DNA from: Coprinellus micaceus
Taxonomy: Eukaryota > Basidiomycota > Agaricomycetes > Agaricales > Psathyrellaceae
Assembly (NCBI GenBank): GCA_951394405.1
Contig: OX596335.1
Span: 2,294,001-2,358,000, forward strand
Direction: 5' to 3'
Length of the DNA: 64,000 nucleotides
In this document: positions 12,275 to 26,000 of the stretch, one piece after another
How the letters are laid out: every line of letters starts with the position of its first letter
How positions within the stretch are numbered: the stretch's first letter is position 1
Notes under the pieces: generated by a model
The model's input: the letters and a program-made list of their open reading frames with translations, nothing else
The model's database searches: none
Told to the model about the DNA's origin: nothing
Program-made: the position numbers and the translations under genes

Positions 12275-12787
12275 ATGCTTGCCGAGTTATTCTCGCGCCG
12301 GATTTGCTACCGATAAATATTGTGTTCTTTCTCTTTCTTTCTCTTCCCTACACTATATCTTATAGAACGGACAGACCTATTACCTTAGCTGTCACGATCT
12401 TCCCCCTTGTTATGCTCCGGCGGCCTTCTTGCAAAGTTTGTACTCGTACTAGTGCATGGTTTCCGGCATTTCGAGAAGACGGATGTGCAGCGGGATTGAA
12501 GAAATGTCCACCGTGGCCGTCCCTGCTTGCGATGAACGTTCCCTACCTCAGGCTACCTGCAGTGTGACTGTCAGCGGGTTCAACTCGGTCGGTCCAGCAA
12601 AAGCATCCGACCGATCAAAATGTTTTTTGGAAATCATCTGCTCGTACCTCACTAGACCTCACTCTTCTCCCCCGTATCCCTCGTTTCTTCTCGGACCCCC
12701 ATCATAAGCGCTACCTCCCACTCTTCGACCTTTAATTAGGCCCTTGAAGCGCTCATTTCCCCGCCCACTTCACGGATCGAGTACGAG
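12275..12787. other. Intergenic, RBM26/27 3' end and DBP3 promoter
   Basis: No gene seen in 513 nt. Pyrimidine-rich runs occur near 12330..12360 and 12660..12700. No TATA element is evident close to the DBP3 start. Confidence 0.6.
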
Positions 12788-14998
<2,211 letters not shown>

Positions 14999-14999
14999 T

Positions 15000-15373
15000 A
15001 TTCCCAGAGTGCCACGCGCGGCGCGCGCTACATTTGTAGACATTGATTAGTACCCCTCTACAGCGGGTAACGTAACATGACATCAGGTCCTGGATTCAGT
15101 TGACCCTCCAACCTCCATCTCCTCGCCTGACTTCTACACCTCTCTGCACCCAGCCCCCGGATCGTAAAGCCCATCGAGAGAGTGATCCGGTAATAGTGCG
15201 CCATAGTTGCTGACCACGGACGCTAAAATTGCCGCGATCTGACTTGGCGGAGCGCAGTATTACGCCGCGGCACCATTTCTTCTGCAAGTTCCACTGGCAT
15301 CGCAGAGCCAGTCCCTTGTCGTCCACCCCGGGAAGCCGTTCTATTTCGATATCTCTCCCATACCTTCGCCAGG
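15000..15373. other. Intergenic, DBP3 3' end and ORP promoter
   Basis: No gene seen. Contains a GC-rich alternating patch (CGCGGCGCGCG near 15017..15030) and ordinary mixed sequence. Confidence 0.6.
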
Positions 15374-17458
15374 ATGATGGGTCTATTCAGTTCCGCAAGC
15401 TCCACAGCTTCTGGGGTGCTCAATCGCGTTACGAAGCCACGAGGATCCGTTGAGGCAGAGGACAAAGCCCCGTCAGACACCGAGCCTGACGATACCTCTA
15501 TCCTGTCCGTACCCCGCTCCAGCTTCTGCGCCTTGGATTGTATCCAGGATGTTCTACTATGTCGCTGACGATGAGGTTTGCAGAGACGATAATGAAGGCT
15601 CTATCATCGCATCGCTCATCTCCCAGCTGCGGTACGAGCACTCCCTCCCCACTTACGCATTCATCGCGCTGATATCCAGTGCAGGGTAGGAATGGACCTG
15701 TCCAGGGTGACATTCCCGACATTCGTTCTCGAGCCTAGAAGTATGTTGGAGAGGATTACCGACTTTATGTCTCATCCTGATCTCATTTTTGGGTGAGCAA
15801 CATGAGCTCGGTCGACACGCTGCATCGTCTCTGACAGCGACTCCCGATATCCAGGGCGGAAAAGGAGGACAATCCTGAGGAGCGGTTCATTCGGGTACTG
15901 CAGTACTACCTTGCAGGGTGGCATATCAAGCCCAAGGGGGTCAAGAAACCGTGCGTATCTACTCCTGATGACTTCATTCCGTCTCCTCTGCGTCCCACAG
16001 CGCAGTTATCGCCGGCCGCTGCTTGGCAGCGATGCTCTTAGCGTTGATTGGCTCTTACCCTCTTTGACTCCTACTGACGGACATCGCAGATATAATCCGG
16101 TCCTCGGTGAATTCTTCCGTTGCAGGTACGACTACCCAGATGGCTCGCAGGGGTTCTACATTGCAGAGCAAGGTGAGTAAATTGACACCCGGGGATCCAC
16201 GGGGCCTGGATGTTAGCCTTCGTCCGCTACTGGACCCCTGCACATTCGCGTACTAACTATACAGCAGTGTCCCATCATCCCCCAGTATCCGCGTTTCTCT
16301 ACTCCTCCCCCGCGAATCACGTCTACATCCTAGGCGAACTCCGACCCAAATCCAAGTTCTTGGGCAATAGCGTCGCCACCGTGATGGAGGGGGAGAATCG
16401 TGTCACGCTCCTAGGACGGCCAGACGATGGTGGTACGTACTATTACCCCGATTCACTTTCTCTCGTAATAGCGGATTTCTCATTGTAACATGCTCATCCT
16501 CGCTTCATCTCTCTCCTCGGCGCTCTGGCATGGGCTGTGCTTTTCTTTCCATCAGAATACATCATCACGATGCCGAATATGTACGCAAGGGGAATCTTGT
16601 TTGGAAAGATGGTCCTGGAGCTTGGGGATACGTGCGTAGCCAAGAACGAGAAGAACGGGTTGTATTGCGATCTGGAGTTTAAGACGAAGGTGAGTCACAC
16701 TTTTCTCGACCTATGATGGGTTCATGTGCCAATCACACTGAACTGGCCCCGATTTCATAGGGCTTCTTCTCCGGCACGTACAACGCTATCGCAGGCAAGG
16801 TACGGAAGAACAACATAGATATTGGGGAGGTTACTGGGAGGTGGAGTCATACCATGGAGATCAAGAACACAAAGACAGGGAAGAAGCGTATGCTCTTCGA
16901 TGCTGTCAAAGATGGGCAGAATATCTGTCCCAAGTGGGTTCCTCCAGAGGACGAGCAGGAGCCAAACGAATCTCGAAGGTACGCTGAAGCCTTCCTCCCA
17001 CACTTACTACCGCCCGCCCACATGTGAACTGTATATCTTGTGACTTTAGGCTCTGGTCGCAGCTGACGAAAGCTATCGAGGCCAAGGATATGGAGTGGGC
17101 GACTGACGCCAAGTCAACGGTAGAAGAGGCGCAGCGCGAGGACAGGAAGCGAAGAGAAGAAAAGGGAGAGCATTTCCAGCCTAGGTTCTTTGAGACGAAG
17201 GATGGCCGGTGGGTTCCCAAACTCGAGTATGTTTTCGCTAGACACTTTGGCGAATCTGTCTCACTCACCATGCCCCACAGCATCCCCAAGGAGCCTCGGT
17301 CAGCTATCGGGGCCGTACAGGAGTGGATTTTCCCCTCTTCGTCGGGATTCATACACAAAGACGCCCCTGCTGCTCAATCATCAGCACTTCTGGCAACTTC
17401 AGGGTCGACAGACCCGAATGGAAAGTTGCCGCCTCCCATCCCTCTCACAGCCCCGTAG
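15374..17458 (+). CDS. Oxysterol-binding protein-related protein (Kes1/Osh4 type)
   Basis: A multi-exon gene for a short ORP consisting essentially of the lipid-binding domain, with no PH or ankyrin part visible. The N terminus ([14 protein letters not shown]) is followed by an acidic linker and [20 protein letters not shown], the typical lid and entry region. The fingerprint is present as [13 protein letters not shown], with an intron after the Gln codon and one extra Ala compared with the usual EQVSHHPP. Other family landmarks are [33 protein letters not shown] and [17 protein letters not shown]. The C terminus carries [12 protein letters not shown]. Such proteins exchange sterol for PI4P between membranes and restrain PI4P signalling at the Golgi. 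Cargo cannot be decided from sequence. The start at 15374 (two tandem ATGs) is the first in frame. Confidence 0.85.
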
Positions 17459-18140
17459 ACGGGAGCACCACTACCCTACTTTGACAGGGATTAGATCGAG
17501 GACATCTCCAAACCACAGACATAGAGACTGCCCACTTTTCAGTCAACGGACATTCGGATGGTTTGTAGCTACGAACTCGAGTACGCAACACACCTCCCTT
17601 CTCGCTTTCGCTGACTTGCGACCATCAATGCGTTAAGCTATTGCCTACATACGCACCATGATCATGAACTCTTGTCCCCGCTTGCAATGACTCACTGCTA
17701 ACGACTGGTCTTTCCTCTTCCTCCTTTTTCGTGTTTGCGGTTCTCTGTTTATACGCACGTTCCCTTGGGTCCCAATGTATTATTTAAAAGGCAAAGTTTA
17801 TATCACGAAGGTCATCCCCACGATGGCGTAATATGGAGGTGGTAGAGATCTGGAGTGGTGTTCATGGGGCGTATCGAGTCTGGGCAGCTCGGGGGATGGC
17901 TTGACTTACAGATTACGTTGTGAAGTCGGCTCGAGTTGGGGTTCGGCGCAATCGGCAGGAATGGGTTGAACAGGATCCAAACGTCCGTGGTACTTCCAGC
18001 GCTCAAGACCCAATCTTGAAGACAAGGCTGGCAACACGGATGGAGGGCGACTGGGCCAGGAGGATGAGAATTAGGGAAATGGGTCTATTGCAAGCAGCGG
18101 TGATATAATGCAGTCGTCCGAAGTAGTGGTATTACAATGA
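17459..18140. other. Convergent intergenic region between ORP and ACP
   Basis: About 680 nt between two converging genes. Both 3' untranslated regions should lie here. I see no open frame with coding character and no RNA gene. Confidence 0.6.
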
Positions 18141-18727
18141 TTAGTGGGCTAGACAACGAGGTTAGCGTGCTTTAGTGCTGCGCATGAGCGTGGCGTACCC
18201 TCAGGAGTCTTGGCAATGTAGTCGACCGCTATGGAAAAGGCGTGTCAGCGGGACGGTTTGGGTCGCAGACATCGACTCGGACCTTGGTCAACGGACTGAA
18301 TGGCGTCGGCCTCTGCATCGGGGATTTCAATGGAGAACTCCTGTAGTATAGAGACGCGGTCGGCGAAGGGGTCGAGTGACACGGAACAACGCGACGTACC
18401 TCCTCAACGGCCATGACAACCTCGACGGCGTCAAGGCTGTCAAGACCGAGGTCTTTTGCAAAGTTGGCGGTGGGGGTGAGCTGTATTCAACAACAGGTCA
18501 GCAAGCCGGGGAATATGTGTCGGGTGTGGGACTTTCACGACCTTTGCTGGGTCAATCTTTTCGTATCCCTTCAACACGTCGAAGATACGCGTCTGGATGG
18601 AGTCCTTTGAGAGGCCGGACGAGGAGGCATAGCCAGCGCGGGGGACAAAGGCCCTAGGAACGCTGCGCACAGACCATGCAGCACGGGAGAGGGCGGAGGT
18701 TCTGGCAGCGAAGCGGAATAGAGACAT
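18141..18727 (-). CDS. Mitochondrial acyl carrier protein (NDUFAB1/ACP1)
   Basis: Five exons (introns 18481..18541, 18341..18399, 18229..18282, 18149..18198) give 120 residues. An Arg/Ala/Ser-rich presequence (MSLFRFAARTSALSRAAW) is followed by the ACP fold: SIQTRIFDVLKGYEKIDPAK, then DLGLDSLDAVEVVMAVEEE, where Ser in DSL is the 4'-phosphopantetheine site, then EIPDAEADAI. Mitochondrial ACP carries acyl chains for lipoate synthesis, binds LYR proteins in Fe-S cluster assembly and is a complex I subunit. The last intron decides the C terminus: splicing gives TPEAH and stop, the usual family ending. Reading through would add an unrelated tail. The gene is divergent from uL13. Confidence 0.9.
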
Positions 18728-19099
18728 GGTGAACAGCGAGCGAGCGAGCCACTCGTCACACTCCAGAAACCCGCGCTTTACCTAATCAGTCCCGGCACGT
18801 CCCGCGCTCGCACGCATCTGATGGGATTGAACATGCCGGGGCGGCACAGAGCGGAGTCTGAAGCGGTGCAGTTTTGCAGACAAGGTTCAGCCACCTCGGA
18901 GCATGCCGAAGGGCCCTCAGCAAACGACTGCGAACGACGTCCCGATAGAAGGCTCCAAGCTCAACTCCTCAAGGTCCGTGCTCGCTGCTCGCCGTCGTCC
19001 ACAGCGCTGAACTGACGAAACACTTTCCTGTCGTCGCCAGGTCCGTTGAATTCGCGTTTGCGCGGTGACGAGAAACTGACCGGCCGCTAGACCTCGACA
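18728..19099. promoter_or_regulatory. Shared promoter region of ACP (-) and uL13 (+)
   Basis: 372 nt separate the two start codons. It carries a short GCGA repeat (about 18737..18750) next to the ACP start and no TATA element. Co-regulation of the pair is inference from spacing. Confidence 0.5.
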
Positions 19100-19850
19100 A
19101 TGGCCACTTTCTCTTCGACTCCCATCGTCATCGATGGCAAGGGGCATCTCCTTGGTCGACTGGCCTCCATCATCGCCAAGCAGATTCTCTCCGGCCAAAA
19201 GATTGTGGTTGTGAGGTGCGAGGAGATTAACATCTCCGGCAGCTTCTTCAGGAACAAGGTGCGTACGCCTGCACTGGGAGTAGCAGCAGACGCTCAGATA
19301 TCTGCAGCTCCGCTACCACAACTTCCTCCACAAGCGCCACATCGTCAACCCCAAGAAGTCTGGCCCCTTCCACCACCGCGCTCCCTCCAAAATCCTCTAC
19401 CGCGCCATCCGTGGAATGGTTCCCCACAAGTCTGCCCGCGGTGCGGCTGCCCTGGAACGCCTCAAGCTCTTTGAGGGTGTCCCTCCCCCATACGACCGCA
19501 AGAAGCGCATGGTTGTCCCCGAGGCGTTGAGGGTGTTGAGGTTGAAGCCTGGCCGCAAGTACTGCACTGTCAAGGTTCGTCGTAGTGCGCTGACCCGGGA
19601 CGCAGAGGACTGATTGGTGTGCAGCGTCTGTCTCACGAGGTTGGCTGGGGCTACAAGGACGTCATTGACCGTCTCGAGGAGAAGCGTAAGATCAAGGCTC
19701 AGGCCTTCCACGAGCGCAAGGTAGGTCAAGTCGCATGCGGTGCAGACCCCGACGCTGACTCGATTGCAGCTTGCCGCCACCAAGTTGCGCCAAAAGGCAA
19801 TTGCAGACAACTCGTCGTCGTTCGAGCAGCTCGCTCAGCTCGGGTTCTAA
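19100..19850 (+). CDS. RPL16: 60S ribosomal protein uL13 (L13a/Rpl16)
   Basis: Four exons encode uL13: [20 protein letters not shown] at the start, then [56 protein letters not shown] and [20 protein letters not shown]. The C-terminal part has [20 protein letters not shown] and ends [18 protein letters not shown]. Length and motif order are those of eukaryotic uL13. The three introns (starting after FFRNK, after CTVK and after HERK) are short and phase-compatible. uL13 is a large-subunit component near the polypeptide exit side and is incorporated in the nucleolus. Confidence 0.95.
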
Positions 19851-20071
19851 GGGCATAGATAGAACTACTGTATAAGCCATTAGCCATGCACCTGATGTAC
19901 ACCTCTTATGCTGCCAGCCCCTATGACATGATTTCTGTACTGCCAAGGTCGGACATCCCCGAAAGCGGTGCGCAAACCAGGTCCCACGCCTGATCTCTGC
20001 AAAGTAATCTCTTCTCCCCCGCGACCACTATCTCCTCCTCGCTGCCCGCCCTCTCCTCCTCATCCCCCACA

Positions 20072-21210
20072 ATGGCCTCTGAATCCTCTCCCCGTCGTGA
20101 GCCTGGTCCGTGCGCATATCTCCTCGTCGTTGAAATTTTTTTGACTTCTTTTCAGAGTCGCCCCCGCAATCGCGCTCCCCGTCCCCCACCCCCAACGACA
20201 CCCTCACCCTGCGCGCGCTCGTGAGCACAAAAGACGCTGGCGTTATCATCGGCAAGGCTGGGAAAAACGTCGCAGATTTGAGGGAGCAGACCGGCGTCAA
20301 GGCCGGTGTCAGCAAGGTCATTCTCGGCGTTCATGATCGGGTCCTGACCGTTACTGGCAGCGTCGAGGCCGTCTCCAAGGTCTGCATGTCGTCGGCTATC
20401 CTTATCTAATCGTGCTCACCGCTTCAAAAGGCCTACAATCTCATCATCGCCCAGCTCGTCAACTCCAACCCTGCCAGCCCCCCAGTCTCAACGTCCAATG
20501 TCCACACCTCTATCCGCCTCCTGATCTCCCATAATCTCATGGGCACCATCATCGGTCGCAATGGTCTCAAAATTAAGGCAATCCAGGATGGCTCTGGCGC
20601 CCGTATGGTCGCTTCAAAAGAGATGCTTCCCCAGTCGACGGAACGAATCGTAGAGGTTCAAGGTTCGCCCGAATCAATCGGACGAGCCATCGAGGAGATT
20701 GGCAAGTGTCTTTTGGAGGACTGGGAGCGCGGCCTCGGGACTGTCCTCTACAACCCCAGCCCTCAGCACGAGCGCGACGCCAGACGCGGAGGCTTCAATA
20801 GCTCCCACCCGAGCGGCGGTGCAAGCAGTGCCCCCCGCCGCTCGAACGGCGCAGGCGATGCTGCCCCCCGTCCCCCTCGCAACGCATCCCCCAGCTCCCC
20901 CCAGTCCCCTTCGAGCACCCAACCCGCCACCAATCTTCGCACCCAAAACATTTCCATTCCCTCCGACATGGTTGGCTGCATCATCGGTCGAAGCGGAACC
21001 AAAATTACTGAGATTCGGCGGTTGTCTGGATCCAAGATTTCTATTGCCAAGGCCCCTCACGATGACACTGGCGAGCGGATGTTCACTATCGTCGGAACTC
21101 CCGAGGCCAACGAGAAGGCGCTGTTCCTTCTCTACAACCAGCTTGAGAGCGAGAAGGAGAGGCGAGTGGGCAGGGAGGCGCAGCAGCAGGCAGAGCTGTC
21201 GCAGGAGTAA
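20072..21210 (+). CDS. Three-KH-domain RNA-binding protein (PCBP/Pbp2/Rnc1 type)
   Basis: Three exons. The start (MASESSPRR) lies in a short first exon. The intron ends in TTTTCAG after a T-rich run, and the second intron follows EAVSK. Three KH domains each show the GXXG loop: VIIGKAGKNVADLREQTGV (domain 1), TIIGRNGLKIKAIQDGSG (domain 2) and CIIGRSGTKITEIRRLSG (domain 3). Domains 1 and 2 are close together. A Ser/Pro-rich linker precedes domain 3, as in poly(C)-binding proteins and yeast Pbp2/Hek2. The tail is Gln/Glu-rich. Such proteins bind C-rich single-stranded RNA and affect mRNA stability, localisation or telomere function. The exact fungal orthologue cannot be chosen from sequence alone. 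Confidence 0.85.
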
Positions 21211-21587
21211 ATGTGTACGATGGCGGGATTCCTCGGTTTCTCATGGCCATATCCCTTTTGCACCAACCTTCTCCATGGCCTGGGATGGTATCGCCTCTAG
21301 ATGTGACTTTTCTTGGAAGAGAATGATTTGTGAATGCTGAAGGTATCAACGTGCTCGAGTGTATACATAGCCCCCCCCCCTTCCCTGTTCTTGAACCCGA
21401 TCGAAGCTCTAAAATCCGTCCTGTACTGCCGTTGTTGTTGCCCATGTACTACTGCCCCTACCCCCGTGTCCCTCAATCCATGCAAATTTGTATCAAATGT
21501 TTACGCGTTGTTTGTGGCGATCTCGCACATTTTACTGACCTCGAGATCAGAGAATTTGCGTCACTCGACTGCTCGCGCACCACCGAC
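21211..21587. other. Intergenic with C10 homopolymer
   Basis: 377 nt between the KH gene and the NUFIP1 homologue. A run of ten C (21371..21380) is followed by TTCCC. Otherwise nothing seen. Confidence 0.6.
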
Positions 21588-22944
21588 ATGAATCCGTTTT
21601 ATAGCCTTCAGGGCTCTCCGCAGAACCCACCATGGCCATTCAATCGACAGCAGCAGCAACCTCAGATGTACCACAATGCTGGCTATTCCTCGCACTATAT
21701 GCAGGCGATAATGCAGTCGCAGGCAGGGTACTACCAGCAACCACCGGCAGGATACGGGGGGAATGCCCAATTCCAGCAGTACCCCAACATGCCTGGACCA
21801 TCTAGCCAACCTATCTTTCGACCGACTCCACCCCCTACTGGGAGCTGGTATCAGCCTGGCAACACACGATGCACGTACCGGGGATGCACGTTCACTGGGT
21901 CTCACTCTTCTGTCCAAACGCATATGATGGACCGGCATCTCATCTGCCCGCCTGGGTTGGAGAAACAGAAGAAAAGGGATGACTGGGACGCTGATCCTAG
22001 TCTGAAGGGGTGCGTATTTTTTCTTTCCGTTCTCTCCATTGTGCAACTCTAACGAGTATATGCCCATAGGAAACCCGTCCCTATTCAAGGAACGAATATA
22101 TCCCTCGACGATCCTGAGCAGCTCGCCAAATGGATCGAGGAGCGTAAAAAGCGGTTCCCTACCAAGGACAAGGTGGAGGACAAGAAGCGCAAAATGGACG
22201 AGGCGATAGCGAGGGGCCAGTTGACCGCGAAGGATATGGGTTTGCGGCCTGACAAGCGGAGGCGGACGAACGAGGCTGACGGCGGTGGTGGGAGAGAGAA
22301 TAGTCATTCAAATGGGAGGGGGAGAGGAGGTGGGCGTGGGGGTCAGACTGGGGGAAATGGAGGGCGTGGACGGGGACGAGGAGGAGCGGTTGCTGCACCT
22401 TTGCCAGCTAAACCAGAAACTGCTGCCATACCACCGAAACCAACCATCACAGCTGCCGTTACATCGGATGGCTCTGATAACGACAATAGTTCGTCAGACA
22501 GTGACGAGCCACCCGAGGTGGTGTCATCCAAGAAAGAGGTCGCACCACCGGTGCCAGACGCCCTGGATGGACCGCCAGCGCCAGCAGGTGTTCCAGGTCC
22601 AGAGGAAGCTGTGCCGCGGCATAAACTTGCTGAACGAAAGCGCCCTCCGCCACATCCTAAACAGCCACCTCGGAACCCATTCGCGAATCGACCGTCCTTG
22701 TTGCGAAACGTAAGTGTTTCCGCTTCTTGGCACTATCATGCACCCTCACATCTCCAAACAGCTCATCCTGCCTGAAATACGTATCACGGTATCCAATCTG
22801 TCGCAAGCAATTCATTTCCTTGTTGACAACGACTTCCTTCAAGGCGTCGAGGTCAAACCAGGAGAAGCCAGTGGAGCACCCATCCAGGTGCTCGACAGCG
22901 CCGAGCACGGCGAGACCTCAAACCGAGAGGATGCTATAGAGTAA
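21588..22944 (+). CDS. NUFIP1/Rsa1-like zinc-finger protein
   Basis: Three exons. The N terminus is Gln/Pro/Tyr-rich, then a C2H2 finger (CTYRGCTFTGSHSSVQTHMM, completed by DRH). After the first intron comes the NUFIP1 signature: NISLDDPEQLAKWIEERKKR followed by FPTK and a basic helix (DKKRKMDEAIARGQL). A GRGRGGG-type patch, an acidic serine run (SDGSDNDNSSSDSDE) and a conserved C-terminal hydrophobic helix (QAIHFLVDNDFLQGVEV) follow. NUFIP1 and yeast Rsa1 are scaffolds for assembly of box C/D snoRNPs with Snu13/15.5K, and NUFIP1 binds RNA through its finger. Rsa1 lacks the finger, so this protein is nearer to the animal form. It converges on the M16 protease gene with only 70 nt between stops. 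Confidence 0.8.
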
Positions 22945-23014
22945 GAGTGTGGGTGCTTTATGGTCATGCAATAATAAATACAGTATCATGTGTATATGGT
23001 GTGGTCAACCCAAT

Positions 23015-26000
23015 CTAACGATCACCATGGCTCTCTTCACTCACGTTGTCGCTGTCAAACTCACTCTCCGACCCCTCCATATCACCAGGGTCAACCTCCA
23101 ATGCCCTCTGCGTAACCTCAAAGCCCTCGGCCTCGAGACTCTTACCGATGCTCTCCGCCTTCGCTGGTGCAGTAACCACAACAGCGATCGACGTCTCCGA
23201 CTCGAAGAGGGGGAGGAAGTACGTGCGGAGCGCGGCCAACACGTCCTCCTTGGTGACAGTCTGGTACTTCTCGAGCAAATCGATCTGGTACCGCTGGGGC
23301 AGGCCCTTCAGAGCCTGGTTAGTGAAGGAGACGACGGCAGCACGGCCAGCTGTTGAGACGTCCTTGGCAACGGCGTAGACGATCGTGCTCTTTGCAGCGT
23401 CGAGGGTGCCTTGGTCGAGGTCGATGCTTCCATCGACGAGCCCCTTGATGACTTTCTTGGCCTCTTCGAAGGCGGCGATGCTGTTTGAGCTCTGGGGTGA
23501 AGGTCAGCCAAAAGGTGCGGAGGATGGGGCTGGGGGGGCACTATACCCTGTACAACGAGAAGCTCATCAAGCCGGCCTCAAGATCCAGAGCGACGTATGC
23601 GCCATAAGCGAGACCAGAACCACGAATGTACCGCTGTCAAACCCAATCAGATCAACCCACAGAAAATCGAGATGAGGGGACGTACCCAGAGATAGCTCTC
23701 AGTAGCGTTGAGAACTTCTAACGCGACACGGATGGGGGGATACTCGAGGTTGTTATATCCTTGGATGCCCTTGGAGAAGTGGGTAACGAAAGAGCTCTCG
23801 ATGGTGGGGAGGCTCATGACCACGGCTGTGCGAGACAGCTTCTTGCCAACCTCGCTGAGAGTCTCAGCGGCGCAGGGGACGGGCGACAGGGGGACCACCT
23901 GAAGAGGGGTGAGAATATGTTGTGCCCTAGCAATACGAAAATAGACTCACGGGAAGAGAAAAGTACTTGCCCCAAGTGCTGCGAGGTTTGTTGACGGCGA
24001 GAACATTGCCCGTTACAGAGAAACGGAGGCCGTTGGGCTTGGTGATAAATTTACGAATATCTTCCAAGTCGTTGATAACCTCGTCCGGCTTCTCCTGAAG
24101 GTTCTTTGTGATTTGCGGGATGAACTCCATCAGCGACAATACGCCACCCGAGCGGGAAGTGGATCGCTCGTTATAGAGTATGCTCGAACAGAGAGCGCTG
24201 AGAACGGTGCTGCCATCGCGCTTGAGCTCGGGGAGGGACTGCTGAATCTTGGCGAGTACGACGGACAAGCGTTCTTGATCGAATTCCGCATGGTAGAGGA
24301 GATCCTTCAACCAGGAAATAGCAGTCTCGTAGAGGGCAGTCTCGACCTTGATGCTGATGCGGAAGAGGTCGGTGTAGGTGCCTGCCATTCCGGTCCCAAC
24401 TTCGTAAGAAACGGTCTCGTTCTCGAGCCTGTTGATGACGTCCTCGTGCGACAGCTTTTCACCATTCTCGCGCGTCACTGGCAATGAGAAGAACGCGGAG
24501 AGGTAGGGCGAAACATAGGGTCGGAGGCGGTCAGGGAGTTCAGCTAAGGAAGCGAAACCATGGATAGTGACGAAATCGGACTGCAAGTCCGTCAGCAAGT
24601 TGCTCTGAAAAGGAGAAAGGGAGTGAAAAGCGGGGCGTACATCGACTTGATCATATTCAACGAAGAAGGGCAAGTCCTTGCCATCCGCGTCAATATACTG
24701 CTTTAAAGAAGGCGACTGCGAGGCAAATTTGGCAACTTGACGTCCTGATCCAGGTTCTTGCACGGTTTCTACAGGGATCCACGAGATGCTCTTGACATTC
24801 GGCACAGGGAACGTGCTCAAAAGGCCTTCAGGTATAGGGCGCTCGTGCTCAGCCTTAGCCTCTTCGAGGAGTGCTTCAGCCCTCTTCAAACCTTCGGGTC
24901 CGAGCAGCGTGACTTGCCCTTCGACGCGCCGGAGTTCGTCCTTCTCGAGCTTCTCCTGGAGCTTGGCGGAAGGGCGACCGATGATGACGACGGCGGGAGG
25001 GTCGACATAGTACTTGCGGAGGAGGGTCGACCATTGCTCACTGCTCCATTTGCGAAGTTGTTCGTAGCACCTCATCTCGTCCATGGATGCAAGGAGCTCG
25101 GATCCGTCTTCAGCGCCGTAGAGGACGTCGTTGATGATGGTACTCGAGAAAGTGTCGCCCTTGGCGGACTCTAGCCTGCTCTTCAACTACACGGGCGTAA
25201 GCCGTCTGGGGATAGTGGCTAAACAGCATGTGGACGAACCTGACGCTCGTCACGATTGATGACGACCCGCATCCGCTCCATGTCGATTCCTTCATCGGCA
25301 ATGCACTGGAGGCTGTCCTTAAGCTTCGCTGGGAAGGCCTCGAGGTGTTCCGTGGGGACCGAACCGATGTAAACCGGAATGTCAATACGGGTGGCCCGTA
25401 CGTCTTCGCTGAAGTAGATGTAAGAGCTACGTGTGCAAGCTGAGTAACTTTTCCAGGAGGCATAGCAAATCGACGCCATACCAAAGGGGATTTTCAATCT
25501 CGACGAACTCTTTGTTCAGAGGCGCAACCGTGGACCCAGCAAGGTACGTTGAAATGACGTCGAGCGCCTTTCGTTCCAAGAACTCGTTGGGGGCCGGTCC
25601 GATAAAGCTGATAGCCAGTTCCCCCATACTTTCATCTTGCTCAGGGAACTCGACAACCTCCTGCGACTGCTGGACAATTGGCATCCGATTCGCACTGGCG
25701 GTCTCGACGAAAGGTCGCTTCCAGCCAGTAGGACGAGGCCCCTTGTCTTGCTGATGTTTGATGATAGAAGGCTCGATCTTGTCTTGAGCTACTTGGAGCA
25801 GAGACTGCGTACCACTTGAGAGCTTGCCCGCGACAATGAGAGTGAGGTTGTGAGGGACGTAGTAGGTTCCGTGATAATCTCTGACTGTGAAACCATTCAG
25901 CAGTGTTTTGAGATAAGAATATCGGATTACTTACTCTGCTCTGCCGTCAGAACGCGAAGGGCCTCCATCAAACCCCCAGTTTCGCTACGGTAACCGCTCC

